Of a stretch of 35,477 nucleotides of DNA, positions 34,038 through 35,477 are shown piece by piece. This DNA is from Hyphomonas sp. BRH_c22 (lineage in GTDB: Bacteria; Pseudomonadota; Alphaproteobacteria; Caulobacterales; Hyphomonadaceae). The notes beneath the pieces are model-generated. The model was not told the origin of the DNA, made no database searches, and worked only from the letters and a program-made list of their open reading frames with translations. The stretch lies in contig NZ_LADU01000091.1 in the NCBI RefSeq assembly GCF_000961795.1, positions 1-35,477 on the forward strand. The letters run 5' to 3'. The position numbers and the translations under genes were made by a program. Each line of letters begins with the position of its first letter. Position 1 is the first letter of the stretch.

Positions 34038-34409
34038 TCAGTGCGGGGCCGGCTCGCTCGCCACCATGCGCTCGAAGTCCGCATCGTCCAGGCGCTGCAC
34101 GAACCGCACGCCGACAAATTCGTCCTGCTGCCAGCGCCGTTCGCACACGAGGCGCATCGAGACAGACCCGCCCCTTCCATGCACGAACAGGTAGAACTCA
34201 TGTGGCAGGTCCGGCTGCAGGGCGCCTTCGCCAAAGGTCAGCTTGGCGCCCGAGGGCGACATGTCCAGGATGGAAATGTCCCGCGAGGCGCTCAGGTCAG
34301 GCCAAACGATACGGCCCGGCCGGTAGGCTTGAACGCGCGGCTCGGACCGGCGCATCTCCGTCTGGACCCATTTGAACCCGGCCTGCAATTTGGATGTAAA
34401 TCTGCTCAT
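34038..34409 (-). CDS. PilZ-domain protein
   Basis: A roughly 123-residue protein with a PilZ-like domain, the cyclic-di-GMP receptor fold. R-R-S-E-P-R near residue 20 stands for the R-x-x-x-R motif, and D-M-S-P-S-G-A-K-L near 49 matches D/N-x-S-x-x-G. The start is uncertain: ATG 34409 gives a typical single-domain protein but has no good ribosome site, and ATGs at 34466/34472 are possible. The frame stays open to 34601 but the extra residues look unlike a protein. It lies 3' of the cold-shock region and upstream of the sigma-54 regulator on the same strand. A link to pili or motility is inferred only from the usual role of PilZ proteins. Confidence 0.75.
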   Translation of the reverse strand: MSRFTSKLQAGFKWVQTEMRRSEPRVQAYRPGRIVWPDLSASRDISILDMSPSGAKLTFGEGALQPDLPHEFYLFVHGRGGSVSMRLVCERRWQQDEFVGVRFVQRLDDADFERMVASEPAPH

Positions 34410-34688
34410 GCCGCGTTTATGGGCCCGGCGGGTAAACCGATTGCAAACGAAAATCAGCGAATTCATCGCCATCGCCTGCCCCGGCAACAGCTGTGCGAAG
34501 AATGATTGAGTTGCTACACGAAATGTGCGATACAGCTTCCATCGACTTCGAAATTGTGTCGGATAACTCGCAACTAAGGTGGTGCTCAGGCGCCGCTGCA
34601 AGACCGGCTTCTCCCCCGCAAGACCCGAGATTGATCACGTGCGCGCAACTCCGCATGCCCGTGAATTTTTTTAGACCAGGTAAGATCT

Positions 34689-34898
34689 ATGTCCACAGGA
34701 ACTGTTAAGTGGTTCAACAGCCAAAAAGGCTTTGGCTTCATTCAACCCGACGCCGGCGGCGCTGATGTGTTTGTTCACATCTCTGCAGTCGAGCGCGCTG
34801 GCTTGGCCACCCTCAACGACGGCCAGAAAGTCAGCTACGAGCTCGAAAAAGACGCTCGCAGCGGCAAGATGTCGGCTGGCCAGCTGGCCTCCGCCTAG
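34689..34898 (+). CDS. Cold-shock domain protein (CspA family)
   Basis: A 69-residue single cold-shock domain. It starts [10 protein letters not shown], with RNP1 K-G-F-G-F-I near 13-18 and RNP2 V-F-V-H-I near 27-31. These small proteins bind single-stranded nucleic acid and melt RNA structure. An A/T-rich stretch and AGGTAAG precede the ATG, and the divergent spacing to the PilZ gene leaves room for a structured leader of the kind cold-shock genes often have. A strong terminator follows. Whether it is induced by cold cannot be told from sequence. Confidence 0.95.
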   Translation: MSTGTVKWFNSQKGFGFIQPDAGGADVFVHISAVERAGLATLNDGQKVSYELEKDARSGKMSAGQLASA

Positions 34899-34946
34899 AA
34901 GCCTTTAGGCCCCCGCGCACGCCGCGAGAGCCACACAATCCTGAAG

Positions 34947-34975
34947 CCCCCGTCCCGTAAGGTGCGGGGGTTTTT
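34947..34975 (+). terminator. Rho-independent terminator after the cold-shock gene
   Basis: CCCCCG (34947-34952) pairs with CGGGGG (34965-34970) around a 12-nt loop, followed by TTTTT. It lies 48 bp beyond the stop. Confidence 0.88.
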
Positions 34976-34998
34976 ATTTGCGTCCTGTTCAGGCCCCC

Positions 34999-35477
34999 TT
35001 ATTCGGGAATGTCGCTCACCGGCAGGCGCGTCGCGCGCCGCGTGGCGAAATGGTCATCGAACGCGATCGCCAGGCATGATCCGATGATCGCCACCGCCCC
35101 GACCCATACCTGCCAGCCCGGCATTTCGGCAAAGAACACGATCCCGAACACCGCGCTCCAGATCAGCGCCGTATACTCGATCGGCGCTAGCAACTGCGCC
35201 CGCGCCCGCGCATAGGCCAGCGTCATCAGGTACCAGACCGCATAGCCGAGCGCCCCGAGCAGCGCGAAGACCGGCATGTCCGCCATGTCCACCGGCCCGG
35301 CGGCCCCAAACAGGACAGGCGACATGCACAGCGCCGGCACCGCATTGGTGAACAGGGCAATCGTCGTCGCATCCTCGCGCACGGCCCGCAGGCGCAGCAG
35401 CACCAGCACCACCGCATACAGCATGGCCGACGCAAAGCCCGCCGCCGCGCCCAGCCACCGCCCCGCATCGCCCCCCG
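34999..35477 (-). CDS. EamA/DMT-type transporter, C-terminal part only
   Basis: The frame is open from the right edge to the stop at 34999, giving about 158 residues of the C-terminal half. It has about five hydrophobic segments, with A-M-L-Y-A-V-V-L-V-L-L-R near the edge, G-A-L-G-Y-A-V-W-Y-L-M-T-L-A-Y-A-R-A and P-I-E-Y-T-A-L-I-W-S-A-V-F-G. This is the second repeat of an EamA (drug/metabolite transporter) protein; the first repeat lies outside. An internal ATG at 35424 is not the true start because the reading continues upstream in the same style. Substrate is unknown. Confidence 0.85.
   Translation of the reverse strand, partial: GGDAGRWLGAAAGFASAMLYAVVLVLLRLRAVREDATTIALFTNAVPALCMSPVLFGAAGPVDMADMPVFALLGALGYAVWYLMTLAYARARAQLLAPIEYTALIWSAVFGIVFFAEMPGWQVWVGAVAIIGSCLAIAFDDHFATRRATRLPVSDIPE

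Noticed and set aside
1..35477. Mobile elements, CRISPR arrays, tRNA or rRNA genes
   Set aside because: No transposase, repeat-spacer pattern, terminal repeats or RNA gene signature was seen on reading both strands.

Overview
The window is a GC-rich, densely coded chromosomal segment from an alphaproteobacterium. The Cpa-type Tad pilus locus (pilA-cpaA-B-C-D-E-F-tadB-tadC order), meso-DAP-type MurE, an AhpC/AhpD pair and an OxyR-type regulator fit the Caulobacterales/Hyphomonadaceae. That placement is an inference from gene content, not from a marker gene. No rRNA, tRNA, insertion sequence, prophage or CRISPR array was seen.

Layout, left to right. (1) 1-2243: the 5' end of an NAD-binding SDR-like gene leaving the left edge, a secreted TPR protein, and a leucyl aminopeptidase-family (M17) peptidase. 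(2) 2362-14609: a Tad/Flp pilus island. A TadD-like TPR lipoprotein on + converges on the main minus-strand operon pilA-cpaA-cpaB-cpaC-cpaD-cpaE-cpaF-tadB-tadC. A second, plus-strand arm diverges from pilA and carries an orphan secreted protein made only of the CpaC N-terminal domain, followed by two TadE-like pseudopilins. (3) 14647-16131: a UMF1-like MFS permease. (4) 16278-29599: the dcw (division and cell wall) cluster on -, read mraZ-rsmH-ftsL-ftsI-murE-murF-mraY-murD-ftsW-murG, then an inverted DUF3291-like gene, then murC. The usual murB-ddl-ftsQ-ftsA-ftsZ tail is not here. (5) 30056-32289: a peroxide-defence module, ahpC-ahpD divergent from oxyR. (6) 32372-34409: a sigma-54-dependent response regulator and a PilZ-domain protein. 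(7) 34689-35477: a cold-shock protein and a truncated EamA-type transporter at the right edge.

How the genes work together. CpaA is expected to cleave the Flp pilin and the two pseudopilins at matching G-x4-E sites. CpaF powers assembly on the TadB/TadC platform, CpaE places the machine, and CpaC/CpaD form the outer-membrane pore. The dcw genes make lipid II and the septal synthase pair FtsW/FtsI; most junctions overlap by 1-8 nt, which points to translational coupling. MraZ probably represses its own operon through a phased TGGG array at 29637-29700. OxyR probably controls both itself and ahpC through a four-part site at 31358-31394 that runs into its own start codon.

The least explained elements are the orphan CpaC-N-domain protein, the inverted repeat in the pilA leader, the extended TGGG array, calcium-loop-like inserts in CpaC and a TadE protein, and the broken end of the dcw cluster. 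Most of the window is otherwise conserved, well-understood machinery.
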